Shown here one piece after another: positions 1 to 8,297 of a DNA stretch of 64,000 nt (positions are counted from its first letter, which is position 1; the number at the start of each line of letters is the position of its first letter). Under the pieces are notes generated by a model, which worked only from the letters and a program-made list of their open reading frames with translations, made no database searches and was not told the DNA's origin. The position numbers and the translations under genes were made by a program. Source of the stretch: Natrarchaeobius oligotrophus (GTDB taxonomy: Archaea; Halobacteriota; Halobacteria; Halobacteriales; Natrialbaceae); the NCBI RefSeq assembly GCF_003841465.1, contig NZ_REFZ01000001.1, positions 496,001-560,000 on the forward strand, read 5' to 3'.

Positions 1-974
1 ACGCGACCGACGAGAGCGCCTGGGAGGAGGTCTGGACCCGGCTGTCACAGTACGAACGCGTGTTCGAGGAACTGCTCGCCGTCCCGGTGATGCGCGGCAA
101 GAAACCCGAACACGACAAGTTCCCCGGCGCGAAGACGACGACGACCGTCGAGGCGCTGATGCCCGACGGCAAGTCGGTCCAGAGCGCGACCAGCCACCAC
201 CTCGGTCGGAGCTTCGCCGAGGCGTTCGACATCACGTACGCCGACGAGGACGAAGCGGAGCAGACCGCCTACACGACCTCGTGGGGGCTCTCCTGGCGCG
301 CGCTCGGGGCGCTCATCATGACCCACTCCGACGACCAGGGGCTCGTGCTCCCGCCGACGATCGCGCCCACGCAGGTCGTCGTCGTCCCGATCTGGCAAGA
401 AGACACCAAAGCTGACGTCCTCGAGTACGCCGAAGCGCTCACGGCGGACCTCGAGGAGGCCGGCTTCCGGGTCGAACTCGACGACCGCGACGAGCGTAAT
501 CCCGGCTTCAAGTTCAACGAACACGAACTCAACGGCGTCCCGCTCAGACTCGAGATCGGACCGAACGAGGTCGAAGACGGCGAGGCGACGTTCGTCCACC
601 GACCGGACAACGAGAAGGTCGTCGAGGACCGCGACGGACTCGTCGACGCCGTCGACGACCACCTCGAGACGATCTTCGAGAAGCTGTACGACGCCGCAGC
701 CGAGAACCTCGAGGAGAACGTCCGCGAGGCCCACAGCCCGGAGGAGATCCTCGGAACGATCGGTAAACACGGCGGCTACGTGAAGACGCCGTGGTGTGGT
801 GACGAGGCCTGCGAGGAGGCCATCAAGGAGAAGATCGCCGCCGAAATCGTGATGCAGCCGCTCGAAGACCAGGGCGGAACGACGGCGGGCGACGTCGTCG
901 AGCCCGACCGCGACGAGTGCGGCGTCTGCGGCGACCCCGCCGACGAGGTCGCCTACTTCGCGAAGAGCTACTGA
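1..974 (+). CDS. proS: Prolyl-tRNA synthetase, C-terminal part (5' end outside window)
   Basis: Charges tRNA-Pro with proline in the cytoplasm. The frame is open from base 3, so the gene starts upstream of the window. Class II motif 3 is visible as GLSWRALGALIMTHSDD followed by GLVLPP. After it come an anticodon-binding region and the archaeal/eukaryotic-type C-terminal zinc domain, with Cys pairs in TPWCGDEAC and ECGVCG, ending in the AYFAKSY tail typical of this ProRS type. This end places it in the archaeal-like rather than the bacterial ProRS class. It stands alone: about 480 bases separate it from nac. Identification is confident; only the catalytic N-terminus is missing. Confidence 0.97.
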   Translation, partial: ATDESAWEEVWTRLSQYERVFEELLAVPVMRGKKPEHDKFPGAKTTTTVEALMPDGKSVQSATSHHLGRSFAEAFDITYADEDEAEQTAYTTSWGLSWRALGALIMTHSDDQGLVLPPTIAPTQVVVVPIWQEDTKADVLEYAEALTADLEEAGFRVELDDRDERNPGFKFNEHELNGVPLRLEIGPNEVEDGEATFVHRPDNEKVVEDRDGLVDAVDDHLETIFEKLYDAAAENLEENVREAHSPEEILGTIGKHGGYVKTPWCGDEACEEAIKEKIAAEIVMQPLEDQGGTTAGDVVEPDRDECGVCGDPADEVAYFAKSY

Positions 975-1120
975 GACGGACTGGCGTCCGCCGGTTCCGA
1001 GAGGGCCGCGCCGGGTCTGGTCGCTCTCGAGCGACTCGGGCGACGGATCCCGATTCGACCCATCGACCCCGTGATTCGTCCCCGTTTGTCGTGAATGGGT
1101 ATAACTGTCGTACCTAATCG

Positions 1121-1205
1121 TTTAACCAAAGAGTGCTTACGGATGCGCTGAGAAGGAGTTGGTGGTGTTCACTCCGGTGGTGAACACTATGTGTCTCTGA
1201 CAACT
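1121..1205 (+). ncRNA. Possible small structured RNA between proS and nac
   Basis: The 482-base gap between proS and nac (975-1456) contains no convincing gene. It does hold a TATA-like TTTAAC at 1121-1126. About 26-30 bases downstream lies a perfect 8-bp inverted repeat, GTGTTCAC (1165-1172) with GTGAACAC (1180-1187), inside an outer AGTTG/CAACT pair (1157-1161 with 1201-1205). The spacing fits a short transcript starting near 1150. It could equally be a terminator for proS or a regulatory palindrome. I do not recognise a known RNA family; no C/D box pair is evident. The rest of the gap looks empty. Confidence 0.25.
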
Positions 1206-1425
1206 ACTGTCCTCGCTGGGCCAGCCCGAAGCCGAGCGAGGGCGGGTCGTTCTCTATCGCAGCTCGCAGACGACGCGAACAGACGACGAGAGCGTCGGCT
1301 CCGAGTTCCCCGACCGCGACCGATCGTCCCGGTCGCCCGGCGGGATCGGCACGCGAGCGGATCGCGTCTCGCCCCGGCGTCCCAGCGTCGCGGCGCTCGA
1401 GGCGAAACCGGTGACAGACCGCAGC

Positions 1426-1432
1426 ATAAAAG
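1426..1432 (+). promoter_or_regulatory. TATA box of nac
   Basis: ATAAAAG lies about 28 bases before the ATG at 1457, the spacing expected for a leaderless haloarchaeal transcript. This supports 1457 as the nac start over the upstream GTG codons at 1448 and 1451. Confidence 0.55.
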
Positions 1433-1456
1433 GTCGCTGGTAGCGACGTGGTGAGT

Positions 1457-1837
1457 ATGTTCGGAGGAGGCGGCGGACTCAACCCGCGCAAGATGGAACA
1501 GATGATGAAACAGATGGGGATCGACGTCGACGAGATCGACGCCGAGGAGGTCATCATCCGGACCGACGAGTACGACCTCGTCTTCGGCGACCCCGACGTG
1601 ACCAAGATGGACGCCCGGGGCCAGGAGACCTACCAGATCATCGGCTCCCCCGAGGAAGTCGAGGCGGGTAGCGCCGGAAGCGCCGGCGAGGCTGCGGCCG
1701 ACGACGCCGGCTCGGCGATCCCCGACGACGACATCGAACTCGTCGCCGAGCGCGCCGGTGTCAGCGAGGACGAGGCCCGCGAGGCGCTCGAGGCGGCCGA
1801 CGGCGATCTCGCCGCGGCGATCGGCGAACTCGAATAA
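1457..1837 (+). CDS. nac: Nascent polypeptide-associated complex protein
   Basis: Archaeal NAC is a homodimeric ribosome-associated chaperone that contacts emerging nascent chains. The protein (126 residues) starts [21 protein letters not shown], the usual archaeal NAC N-terminus. A NAC beta-barrel domain follows (about residues 30-70, [20 protein letters not shown]), then an acidic Ala-rich linker and a C-terminal UBA domain (about 85-126, [19 protein letters not shown]). GTG codons at 1448 and 1451 would add only MVS; the ATG fits both the family and the TATA spacing. Only five bases separate its stop from trmI, so the two are very probably co-transcribed. Confidence 0.95.
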   Translation: MFGGGGGLNPRKMEQMMKQMGIDVDEIDAEEVIIRTDEYDLVFGDPDVTKMDARGQETYQIIGSPEEVEAGSAGSAGEAAADDAGSAIPDDDIELVAERAGVSEDEAREALEAADGDLAAAIGELE

Positions 1838-1842
1838 CTCGC

Positions 1843-2640
1843 GTGAGCGACGATACCGATCCGGCGGAAACCGAATCGACCGGCGAGGGAGACGGCGGAC
1901 GAGCCGGTCGCGTGCCGGTGCTGGTCGTCCGCGACGACCGCGAGTTTCTCGTCCAGCCCGGCGAGGAGATGGGAACCGACCTGGGCGTCCTCGCGGTCCC
2001 CGATGACGTCGAGCCGGGCGACGACCTCGAGACGCACCTGGGTGAGGCGTTTACGGTCCGGAGACTCCGAGGCCCGGACCTGTTTCACCACTTCGAGCGG
2101 ACGGGCGCGCCGATGGTCCCGCGCGATATCGGCCTGGTGATCGGGGAGACGGGGATCGCCCGCGGCGACCGCGTCCTCGACGCCGGCACCGGAACGGGAG
2201 TGCTCGCGGCGTCGATGGCCCGCGCCGGCGCGTCGGTCGTCAGCTACGAGCGCGACCCCGAGTTCGCCGAGGTCGCCCGCGAGAACATGGAACTGGGCGG
2301 CGTCGCCGACGCCGTCGACGTTCGGACGGGCGACCTGCGCGAGGCCGTCGACGACCTCGAGCCGTCGTCGTTCGACGTCCTCACCCTCGACACCGGCGAC
2401 GCGGCGGACGTGGTAACTCACGCCCCCGACCTGCTGGTCGACGGCGGTTTCGTCGCGGTCTACAGTCCGTTCATCGAGTCGACGCGCGCGGTCGTCGAAG
2501 CGGCCCGCGAGGCCGACCTGTCGAACGTCCGCACCCGCGAGACGATCCAGCGCGAGATGCAGTTCGACGACCGCGGCTCGAGACCCTCGACGGCCCCCGT
2601 CGGTCACACGGGCTATCTGACGATCGCCCGGAACGTGTGA
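1843..2640 (+). CDS. trmI: tRNA (adenine-58-N1)-methyltransferase TrmI family
   Basis: SAM-dependent methyltransferase expected to make m1A (possibly at 57/58) in the tRNA T-loop. The GTG start lies five bases after nac. The protein has 265 residues. It shows an N-terminal TrmI-type beta domain, PRDIGLVIGETGIARGDRV before the SAM pocket, motif I as VLDAGTGTGVLAASMARAG (about residues 110-128), the acidic SYERDPEF after strand 2, and LDTGDAADV. The C-terminus ends GHTGYLTIARNV. Length and motif order match archaeal TrmI. The last 282 bases have a decayed copy at 4993-5184. Confidence 0.93.
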   Translation: MSDDTDPAETESTGEGDGGRAGRVPVLVVRDDREFLVQPGEEMGTDLGVLAVPDDVEPGDDLETHLGEAFTVRRLRGPDLFHHFERTGAPMVPRDIGLVIGETGIARGDRVLDAGTGTGVLAASMARAGASVVSYERDPEFAEVARENMELGGVADAVDVRTGDLREAVDDLEPSSFDVLTLDTGDAADVVTHAPDLLVDGGFVAVYSPFIESTRAVVEAAREADLSNVRTRETIQREMQFDDRGSRPSTAPVGHTGYLTIARNV

Positions 2641-2682
2641 GACCGACGAGAGTCGTCGGTTACGTCGAATCGATGGGAACCG

Positions 2683-3135
2683 TTACTCCTCCCGATTCTC
2701 GTTCAGAACTCGTTCTTCGGGAGTAGGCCGTCCCGGATGTATGCCGTACGTCGCGAACCAGTAGAGCACCGTCACCGAGACTGCAGCGAGCACTGCCGCT
2801 CCGGCGACCGCCTCGAGCGCGGCGGTGGCGACTGGACCGGAGAGCACGTCGCCGACGGCGTCGGCCCGTTCGCTCGACGGTGCAGTCGCGAGGGCGTACG
2901 GGAGAAATGCGACGAAAGCGAGCGCCCACCACCGCCTCGCGGCCGACCGGAGCGCGTCGATCGGTCGATCGCGCACGGAACTGGTCACGCCGAAGAGACC
3001 CACGGCGATCAGCAAGAGAGCCGGAACCGTTCTGGCGGACGGAACGAAACCGTCGTTAACTGCGATACCGAGCGCCACGAATCCGGCGAAAACTGCGAGG
3101 GAAAGCGGTGACGATGTGAGACGGGTGTGACGCAT
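2683..3135 (-). CDS. Small membrane protein of unknown function
   Basis: The 150-residue product begins MRHTRLTSSPLSLAVFAG and has about four hydrophobic helices: roughly residues 10-28, 35-55, 70-90 and 105-135. It ends in a soluble Pro/Glu-rich tail. A much longer open frame extends upstream, but its extra residues are Arg-rich with no coding character, and the ATG at 3135 directly precedes the first helix. I do not recognise a named family. It converges on trmI, with only 42 bases between the two stops. Role unknown; probably an integral membrane protein. Confidence 0.7.
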   Translation of the reverse strand: MRHTRLTSSPLSLAVFAGFVALGIAVNDGFVPSARTVPALLLIAVGLFGVTSSVRDRPIDALRSAARRWWALAFVAFLPYALATAPSSERADAVGDVLSGPVATAALEAVAGAAVLAAVSVTVLYWFATYGIHPGRPTPEERVLNENREE

Positions 3136-3363
3136 ACTGATTCCTGGTTCCGGGTGATCGTACAAAGCTCTCGCGAACGACGAACGGTCGCTGACGGTGA
3201 CGAAACAGATCGTTGACCTCTGTCGGCGGACAACAAAGAACGTATTACCCACCTCGCCAAGGGTAGCGTAAGAACGTATGCGGCAGGTCACGACCCCGCT
3301 TTCGAACCAGGATACGGCGACCGACCGGTCGGATCGTCCCGCCTCGACGCGGGTGCGATAACG

Positions 3364-3771
3364 ATGTTGCGCCGCCTCTGGAAGCGCCACGTTACGGGCC
3401 GCCCCGACCAGTACCAGGCGTACGTTTCGTTTCCACCGACGACCGACGGAACGCCCGTCGCCAACGCCCACGACTGGATCGAAGAACTCGAGTACACCTT
3501 CGAGGGCCGTCTCGACGTCTACGCTCGATTCCAGGGTATCGCGGTCGTGACGGACCGCGTTCCGGCGGACGAGTTCGACGCGGCCACCTTCGAGACGATT
3601 CTCGATCGGCTCGAAGATGCGTACACGGGGACGCACCGACTCGTGCGCCTCGAGAAGTGGCGACCGATCGACGACAGCCTGGTGAGGTCGTACGTCGTCG
3701 TCCCGGTCAAACCGCTCTTTCCATCCGATTCGGCCGAACGGCCCGAAATGGCACCTTCGTCGACCGAGTGA
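3364..3771 (+). CDS. Conserved haloarchaeal hypothetical protein
   Basis: This 135-residue soluble protein has a compact alpha/beta look, with regular hydrophobic strands (YQAYVSFPP, IAVVTDRVP, VRSYVVVPV) and no membrane segment, signal or known motif. Its codon use and acidic composition match its neighbours, so it is probably real. A 27-codon open frame (3278-3361, starting MRQVTTPLSNQ) ends two bases before its ATG; this could be a leader peptide or chance. It converges on the mechanosensitive-channel-like gene, with 15 bases between stops. Function not recognised. Confidence 0.65.
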   Translation: MLRRLWKRHVTGRPDQYQAYVSFPPTTDGTPVANAHDWIEELEYTFEGRLDVYARFQGIAVVTDRVPADEFDAATFETILDRLEDAYTGTHRLVRLEKWRPIDDSLVRSYVVVPVKPLFPSDSAERPEMAPSSTE

Positions 3772-3786
3772 CCGATCGAACGACGT

Positions 3787-4587
3787 TCAGTCGTCCTCGG
3801 CACTCGGTCCGGGTTCGGAGCCCGTATCGCGACCGGAGCCACGCGACTCGCTGCCACGAGCCGGTTCGTTTCCTGCCCGACTCTCGGTCGGCGTGACGGA
3901 GCTGGTCCGCCCCATCCACCGATCGATGTTTTCGGCGACGTAGTCCTTTCCGCCCCAGCCGAAGGCGATTCCCGCACCGATCGCGACGGCGGCCGCCAGC
4001 CCCCACGCGAGCGCTCGAGCGAACACGTACAGAATTCCGACGTCGATTCCCATCGTGTCCAGGCCGATGACGATGGCGGTAAAGTAGAGGAACAGCCGAG
4101 CGCCGTTCGCGAACCACGATGCGTACGCCGTTTCCGCCGCCGCTCGCGTGCGCTCGATGACGTCACCGATGAAGTCGGCGACGACGAACCCGAGAACGAT
4201 GACGAGCAGCCCCGCGATGAACGCGGGCAGGTACGAGACGGCCGTCGAGACCCACTCCGAAAGCGTCGGGATCGCGAGCGCGTTCGCGGCCGCGAGGATG
4301 GCGAGACCGTAGACGAACCACTTTCCTAGCTTCCCGAACGCGCCCGAAACGGCACGTTCGGTTCCGCCGAGAATTCGTCCGAGCGGCGTCTCGAGAACCA
4401 TTCGGTCCAGTTCGACTCCGTCGGCGATCCGACGCACCACCCGCGCGGTAAACCGGCCGACGATCCAGCCGACGAAGAGGATCACGAGCGCTCCGACCAA
4501 TCGAGGTAGGAACGTGACCAGTTCGGCAATCGGATCTTGTAACCATTCGGGGACTTGTACTTGCTGGATCGGTTGGAATCGAACCAT
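3787..4587 (-). CDS. Mechanosensitive channel-type conserved TM-helix protein
   Basis: The 266-residue membrane protein carries conserved-TM-helix repeats (the MscS-related family with PF05552-type helices). Hydrophobic segments lie at about residues 25-47, 85-105, 115-140, 160-180 and 185-210. The characteristic ending FGWGGKDYVAENIDRW is present. The N-terminus runs VQVPEWLQDPIAELVTFLPRL. The last 40 residues are an acidic, disordered tail. It lacks the MscS beta domain, as usual for this subfamily, so gating by membrane tension is inferred only. It starts opposite a long intergenic region and probably forms its own transcript. Confidence 0.85.
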   Translation of the reverse strand: MVRFQPIQQVQVPEWLQDPIAELVTFLPRLVGALVILFVGWIVGRFTARVVRRIADGVELDRMVLETPLGRILGGTERAVSGAFGKLGKWFVYGLAILAAANALAIPTLSEWVSTAVSYLPAFIAGLLVIVLGFVVADFIGDVIERTRAAAETAYASWFANGARLFLYFTAIVIGLDTMGIDVGILYVFARALAWGLAAAVAIGAGIAFGWGGKDYVAENIDRWMGRTSSVTPTESRAGNEPARGSESRGSGRDTGSEPGPSAEDD

Positions 4588-4992
4588 GCCATCGAATCAC
4601 ATCCCATCGTTCTTCTCTATTATGCATGATATGGAAGAGAAGAAAGAAATTCGATTGGTCGAAGGATCGATACGACGTGTGAACTACACATTACCACTAA
4701 TTATCGGGCGGTCAAACAGTTCGATCTGAAATATCATTTTTAGAACTAGTCGCTCGCGATGGTCGTGAGCCACGACCGAGTGCCGCAGTCGGGTGTCGAT
4801 AACAAACGGTTGAGTGAGTTCGACAACTTCGGCGGAAATCACCCCACTCTACTCCGACGGTCCGTATCGACAGTGATCCCGGAAACGTGACGATTTCGGT
4901 TACCTATCCGAACACAGTTCTGTTGCTGTTCGTCGAAATCGGCACGTCTCCGCGTGCCTCACCGACAGGTGCTGAATCACGCTCGAACGGCC
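4588..4992. other. Intergenic region, no convincing gene
   Basis: About 400 bases upstream of the mechanosensitive-channel-like gene. It is more AT-rich than its surroundings, notably 4610-4750, with several short A/T runs that may serve as promoter elements. A 35-codon frame (4622-4729) has no recognisable content. The trmI remnant follows. After that, 5185-5445 also holds nothing I can support. Confidence 0.4.
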
Positions 4993-5184
4993 GAGCCGTC
5001 GTCGTCCACCGTCCCGACGCTCGAGGCCGGCGACGCGAACGATCGGATGGCAGACGCGGTCGTCGGTGCTGATCCGTCGACCGTCCGCATTCGCGAGCAG
5101 ACTCGTCGTGAGAGACGCGACTCGAGATCCTCGACGGCCCCCGTCGGTCACACGGGCAATCTGACGATCGCCCGGAACGTCTGA
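4993..5184 (+). pseudogene. Decayed partial duplicate of trmI 3' end
   Basis: The last 68 bases (5117-5184) match the trmI 3' end (2573-2640), stop codon included, with only four differences. Upstream, the protein fragment EPSSSTVPTLEAGDA aligns with EPSSFDVLTLDTGDA of TrmI. About 90 bases of the parent between these blocks are missing. No methyltransferase SAM motif is present, so the piece cannot encode an enzyme. It lies 2.4 kb downstream of the parent in the same orientation, consistent with an old tandem duplication followed by erosion. Confidence 0.8.
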
Positions 5185-5445
5185 CCGGCGGCCGAGAATC
5201 CACTCCGGTAACCTCTCGACTTTCGCGTCGACGACACCCGCCGCGTAGCGAGGCCGGTGGTCGAACGCGCGCATCTGCCGCGAAACCTCCGCGGCCACCG
5301 AACGAACGAGCGCGTTCGACCGACGTGAAAGGGAACTCCTCGAGCGCCTGACACGGAGCGAGGTGACTACCGATCGACTTTTCAGAGAGACGTTGCGCTT
5401 GGGAGCGCCGCCGCCGGGCGCGATAGATCGCAGCGTAAAACGTCG

Positions 5446-5754
5446 TTAGTTGTCGTCCTCCCGCCACTTGTACTCGCACTCGGTGCAGATGAAAAACCGC
5501 GTCTCGGACTCGTCGGCCGAGCGGATCTGTTGCATGTACCAGTAGGCGCGGTCGTTGCCGCACTCGGGACAGAGTGCGTCGGTCTCGGGGAGCGACGTCT
5601 CCTCGGAGGACTCGATGATCTCGCTAACCTCCTGTCCTTCCGTCACCGTGTACTGATCGGCGTCGCCTTTTGGTTTGGTGAATCCGCAGCTCCCACACTC
5701 CCAGACGCCGTCCTCGGCTTTCATCATCGAACCGCATTCGTCGCAGAACTCCAT
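5446..5754 (-). CDS. tfs: Transcription factor S (TFIIS/RPB9-like)
   Basis: Archaeal TFS rescues backtracked RNA polymerase by stimulating transcript cleavage. The 102-residue protein has an N-terminal zinc ribbon (MEFCDECGSMM...VWECGSCGF) and a C-terminal TFIIS-type ribbon (CPECGN...FFICTECEYKW). The catalytic acidic hairpin appears as QQIRSADESETRFF, with the Asp-Glu pair intact. This argues for a true cleavage factor rather than an inhibitory paralogue. It is transcribed away from the DUF5789-like gene with 170 bases between, and is probably monocistronic. Confidence 0.95.
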   Translation of the reverse strand: MEFCDECGSMMKAEDGVWECGSCGFTKPKGDADQYTVTEGQEVSEIIESSEETSLPETDALCPECGNDRAYWYMQQIRSADESETRFFICTECEYKWREDDN

Positions 5755-5924
5755 CGGTGTGCGGGTTACGTCGACCGAACGACTTAAGGGACGCGTTTGT
5801 CGACTGCCTCGCGGGCCGCCGCTCGAGGCCGCCGGAGCCCGAAAAATCCCGGATCGACCGCCGAAACACCCCCGGCTCGAGGTGGGCTATCCTCGTCTTC
5901 CGGCAGGGACGACTCGCCGTCGTA

Positions 5925-6182
5925 CTACCCCTCGCCTTCCGACTGGTACGGCTCACCGACGGCCTCGCGGGGCAACACGTTGTGCAGTTCCGCCTCGAGA
6001 TCTCCCGCCGACTCGAAGCGATCGCTGCCGCTCGATTCGACGAGCGAGCCGAGGTTTCGCTCGCCGTCGGCGAGCAACAGCGTCACGTCGTCGAACTCGC
6101 TCGCGGCCTCGTCGTTCGTCGCCGGGTACTCGAGGGACTCGAAGAGGTTCTCGACTTCGTTGAGTTTGATCTCCGACGCCAT
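5925..6182 (-). CDS. Small DUF5789-like haloarchaeal protein
   Basis: I chose the internal start MASEIKLNEVENLFESLEYPA (ATG at 6182), giving 85 residues. A GTG at 6236 would add 18 residues. The protein is acidic and begins with a helix followed by YPATNDEAASEFDDVTLLLADGE, which resembles small haloarchaeal proteins of the DUF5789 group as I remember them. Those are of unknown function and resemble small winged-helix folds. It is transcribed divergently from the MFS gene, with a shared short promoter region. Family assignment is from memory and tentative. Confidence 0.7.
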   Translation of the reverse strand: MASEIKLNEVENLFESLEYPATNDEAASEFDDVTLLLADGERNLGSLVESSGSDRFESAGDLEAELHNVLPREAVGEPYQSEGEG

Positions 6183-6299
6183 GTGGGGAGGAACGGCCAC
6201 CAGGTGCTTGTAGTTCGTGACGGGTTCGACTGACACTCACCACCACGTATCGTTTCGGTTCGAAACGCTAATCGGCCGGGCCGGTTCAGTTACGCACCG

Positions 6300-7589
6300 A
6301 TGCGGGAACTCGGCCGCCGGATCGTCGCGCAGTTCGTGGTCGATCGGCGAGTGCTCGCGCTCGCGTTCGCGCGGATGGCCGACGGCGTCGGCAACTCGTT
6401 TCTGATCATCGTCATCCCGCTGTACGTGGCGAGCGACGTCGTCGGCGGCGCGACGTTCGGGCTCGAGGAGGCGATGATCATCGGCATCATTCTCTCGCTG
6501 TTCGGCTTTCTCAACAGCAGCGTCCAGCCGTTCACCGGACGGCTGTCCGACCGGCTCGGCCGACGAAAGCCGTTCATCCTGGTCGGCCTCGGCGGTCTCG
6601 CCGCGACGAACGTGGCGTACGTTTTCGCGGAGTCGTACCTCTCGCTGGTGGTCATCCGCGGCCTGCAGGGCGTCAGCGTCGCGTTCATCGTTCCGGCGTC
6701 GATCGCGCTGGTGAACGAACTGGCGACCACGCGCGACCGCGGCGGAAACATGGGCGTCTACAACACGTTCCGCCTGATCGGTTTCGGGGCGGGGCCGGTC
6801 GCGGCCGGCGCGGTCGTCAATCTCGGCCCGTACGAACTCCCCGGTGGCGCGACGATCAGCGGATTCGAGGCGGCCTTCTACGTCGCCGCGATCACCGCGG
6901 CGATCAGCTACGCGATGGTGACCGTGCTGATCTCGGACCCCGACTCGACGGAGGCCAACGCCGGAGCCGACCTCTCGATCGCGGTTCGAGACCGGAACGG
7001 TCCCCACCTGCTCGATCCGATCTTCACCCTCGGGCTCGCGTCGCTGTTTATGGCGGCGGCGATCGCGCTGTTCGCGACGATCCAGCCCCAGGTCAACGCC
7101 CGCCTCGAGCAGGGCTCGACCTGGTTCGGCATCCAGTTCGCGGCGTTCATCGTCGCCCAGATCGTCCTGCAGACGCCGATCGGCCGGGCCTGCGATCGGT
7201 ACGGCCGGCGGCCGTTCATCGTCGGCGGAATGCTGTTGTTGATCCCCGCGACGCTCGTCCAGGGGTTCGTATCGAGTTCGGAGACGATGTTCCTGGCCCG
7301 ACTGATCCAGGGGATCGCAGGCGCGATGGTGTTCGCGCCGTCGCTGGCGCTGGCCGGCGACCTCGCGGGAGAAGGCGAATCCGGCTCCAAACTCTCCGTG
7401 CTCACGATGGCGTTCGGCTTCGGCATCGCCATCGGACCGTTCGCTTCCGGCGCGTTGATCGGCTACGGCTTCGAGGTGCCGTTCGTCTTCGGCACCGTCC
7501 TCGCCGCGTTCGGATCGATCCTCGTCTACACGCAGATCGAGGAGACGCTCGAGACCGCCGCTCCGGTGCCGATCGTCGGCGGGGATTGA
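6300..7589 (+). CDS. Major facilitator superfamily transporter
   Basis: The 429-residue protein has about twelve transmembrane helices in two halves. The MFS motif A appears between TM2 and TM3 (GRLSDRLGRRKPFILVG) and again in the second half (GRACDRYGRRPFIVGG). The fold favours a drug-H+ antiporter or sugar-type exporter of the cytoplasmic membrane; the substrate cannot be read from the sequence. The ATG at 6300 is followed quickly by Arg-rich cytoplasmic residues and then TM1. A DUF5797-like gene follows 84 bases downstream, perhaps with its own promoter. Confidence 0.92.
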   Translation: MRELGRRIVAQFVVDRRVLALAFARMADGVGNSFLIIVIPLYVASDVVGGATFGLEEAMIIGIILSLFGFLNSSVQPFTGRLSDRLGRRKPFILVGLGGLAATNVAYVFAESYLSLVVIRGLQGVSVAFIVPASIALVNELATTRDRGGNMGVYNTFRLIGFGAGPVAAGAVVNLGPYELPGGATISGFEAAFYVAAITAAISYAMVTVLISDPDSTEANAGADLSIAVRDRNGPHLLDPIFTLGLASLFMAAAIALFATIQPQVNARLEQGSTWFGIQFAAFIVAQIVLQTPIGRACDRYGRRPFIVGGMLLLIPATLVQGFVSSSETMFLARLIQGIAGAMVFAPSLALAGDLAGEGESGSKLSVLTMAFGFGIAIGPFASGALIGYGFEVPFVFGTVLAAFGSILVYTQIEETLETAAPVPIVGGD

Positions 7590-7673
7590 CGCCGCGTCCG
7601 GCCATACCGGCGTCGACTCCGGATCGGGGACGGGACGCAACGCAAAAGTAGCGGATCCGCATACGATTCGACG

Positions 7674-8177
7674 ATGACTCTCTCGGAGGAGGCCAGAGAA
7701 CGGCTGGCCGACGTGGTGGAGCTACAGCCGACGAAAAATTCCGAGCTGCAGGATCGGTGGGGGATGGAAAGCGGCAGTGAAGTCCACCAGTACCTGGAGG
7801 GGGAACTCGGCGACTACTACTTTCGCGACGACAACAGCCTGATCCGGGCGACCGCGGAGGCGGCGGACCTCGTGGACGTCGAACCCGGAATCGAAACCGA
7901 TCCGGACGAGGAGGGCGCACCCTCGAGAATCCGCGTTCCCGAACGTCAGGCGCAGATCGTCGAGGTGCTGGCCGGCCCCGACGAGCGCTCCGAAAGCGTC
8001 GTCTCCGTGTTGCACAAACTCCGGGATCGGTTCGACGTCGACCACGACGCCGAAGACGTCCGCTCGGACCTCCAGAGTCTGCGACGCAAGGACGTCGTCG
8101 AGGTCGAGTACCGGACCGTCCCGACGTTCCGACTCGCGGTCTCGCGGGACGACCTCGAGGTCAGCGTCTCGGACTGA
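7674..8177 (+). CDS. DUF5797 family protein
   Basis: The 167-residue soluble protein begins MTLSEEARERLADVVELQPTK. Its N-terminus resembles a winged helix (NSELQDRWGMESGSEVHQYLEGEL), followed by YYFRDDNSLIRAT. A second alpha-helical module follows from about residue 85 (RQAQIVEVLAGPDERSESVVSVLHKLRDRF). This matches my memory of the haloarchaeal DUF5797 family, whose function is unknown. Two winged-helix-like units suggest nucleic-acid binding, but that is inference. A TATA-like AAAAGT stretch about 25-30 bases before the ATG fits a leaderless start. Confidence 0.8.
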   Translation: MTLSEEARERLADVVELQPTKNSELQDRWGMESGSEVHQYLEGELGDYYFRDDNSLIRATAEAADLVDVEPGIETDPDEEGAPSRIRVPERQAQIVEVLAGPDERSESVVSVLHKLRDRFDVDHDAEDVRSDLQSLRRKDVVEVEYRTVPTFRLAVSRDDLEVSVSD

Positions 8178-8297
8178 GCGGGTCGACGCCGAGTTCGGGA
8201 CGTCCCGTGGTCACAGACCGACAGGCCGTTAGCGTCCGGATTTGCCGTCGCTTACAGATCGGATCGGTAGGCCGATACCGCCCGGATTAACCGTCGC

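Noticed and set aside
4622-4729. 35-codon frame starting MHDMEEKKEIRL
   Set aside because: Too short, no motif, and it lies in the promoter region of the mechanosensitive-channel-like gene.
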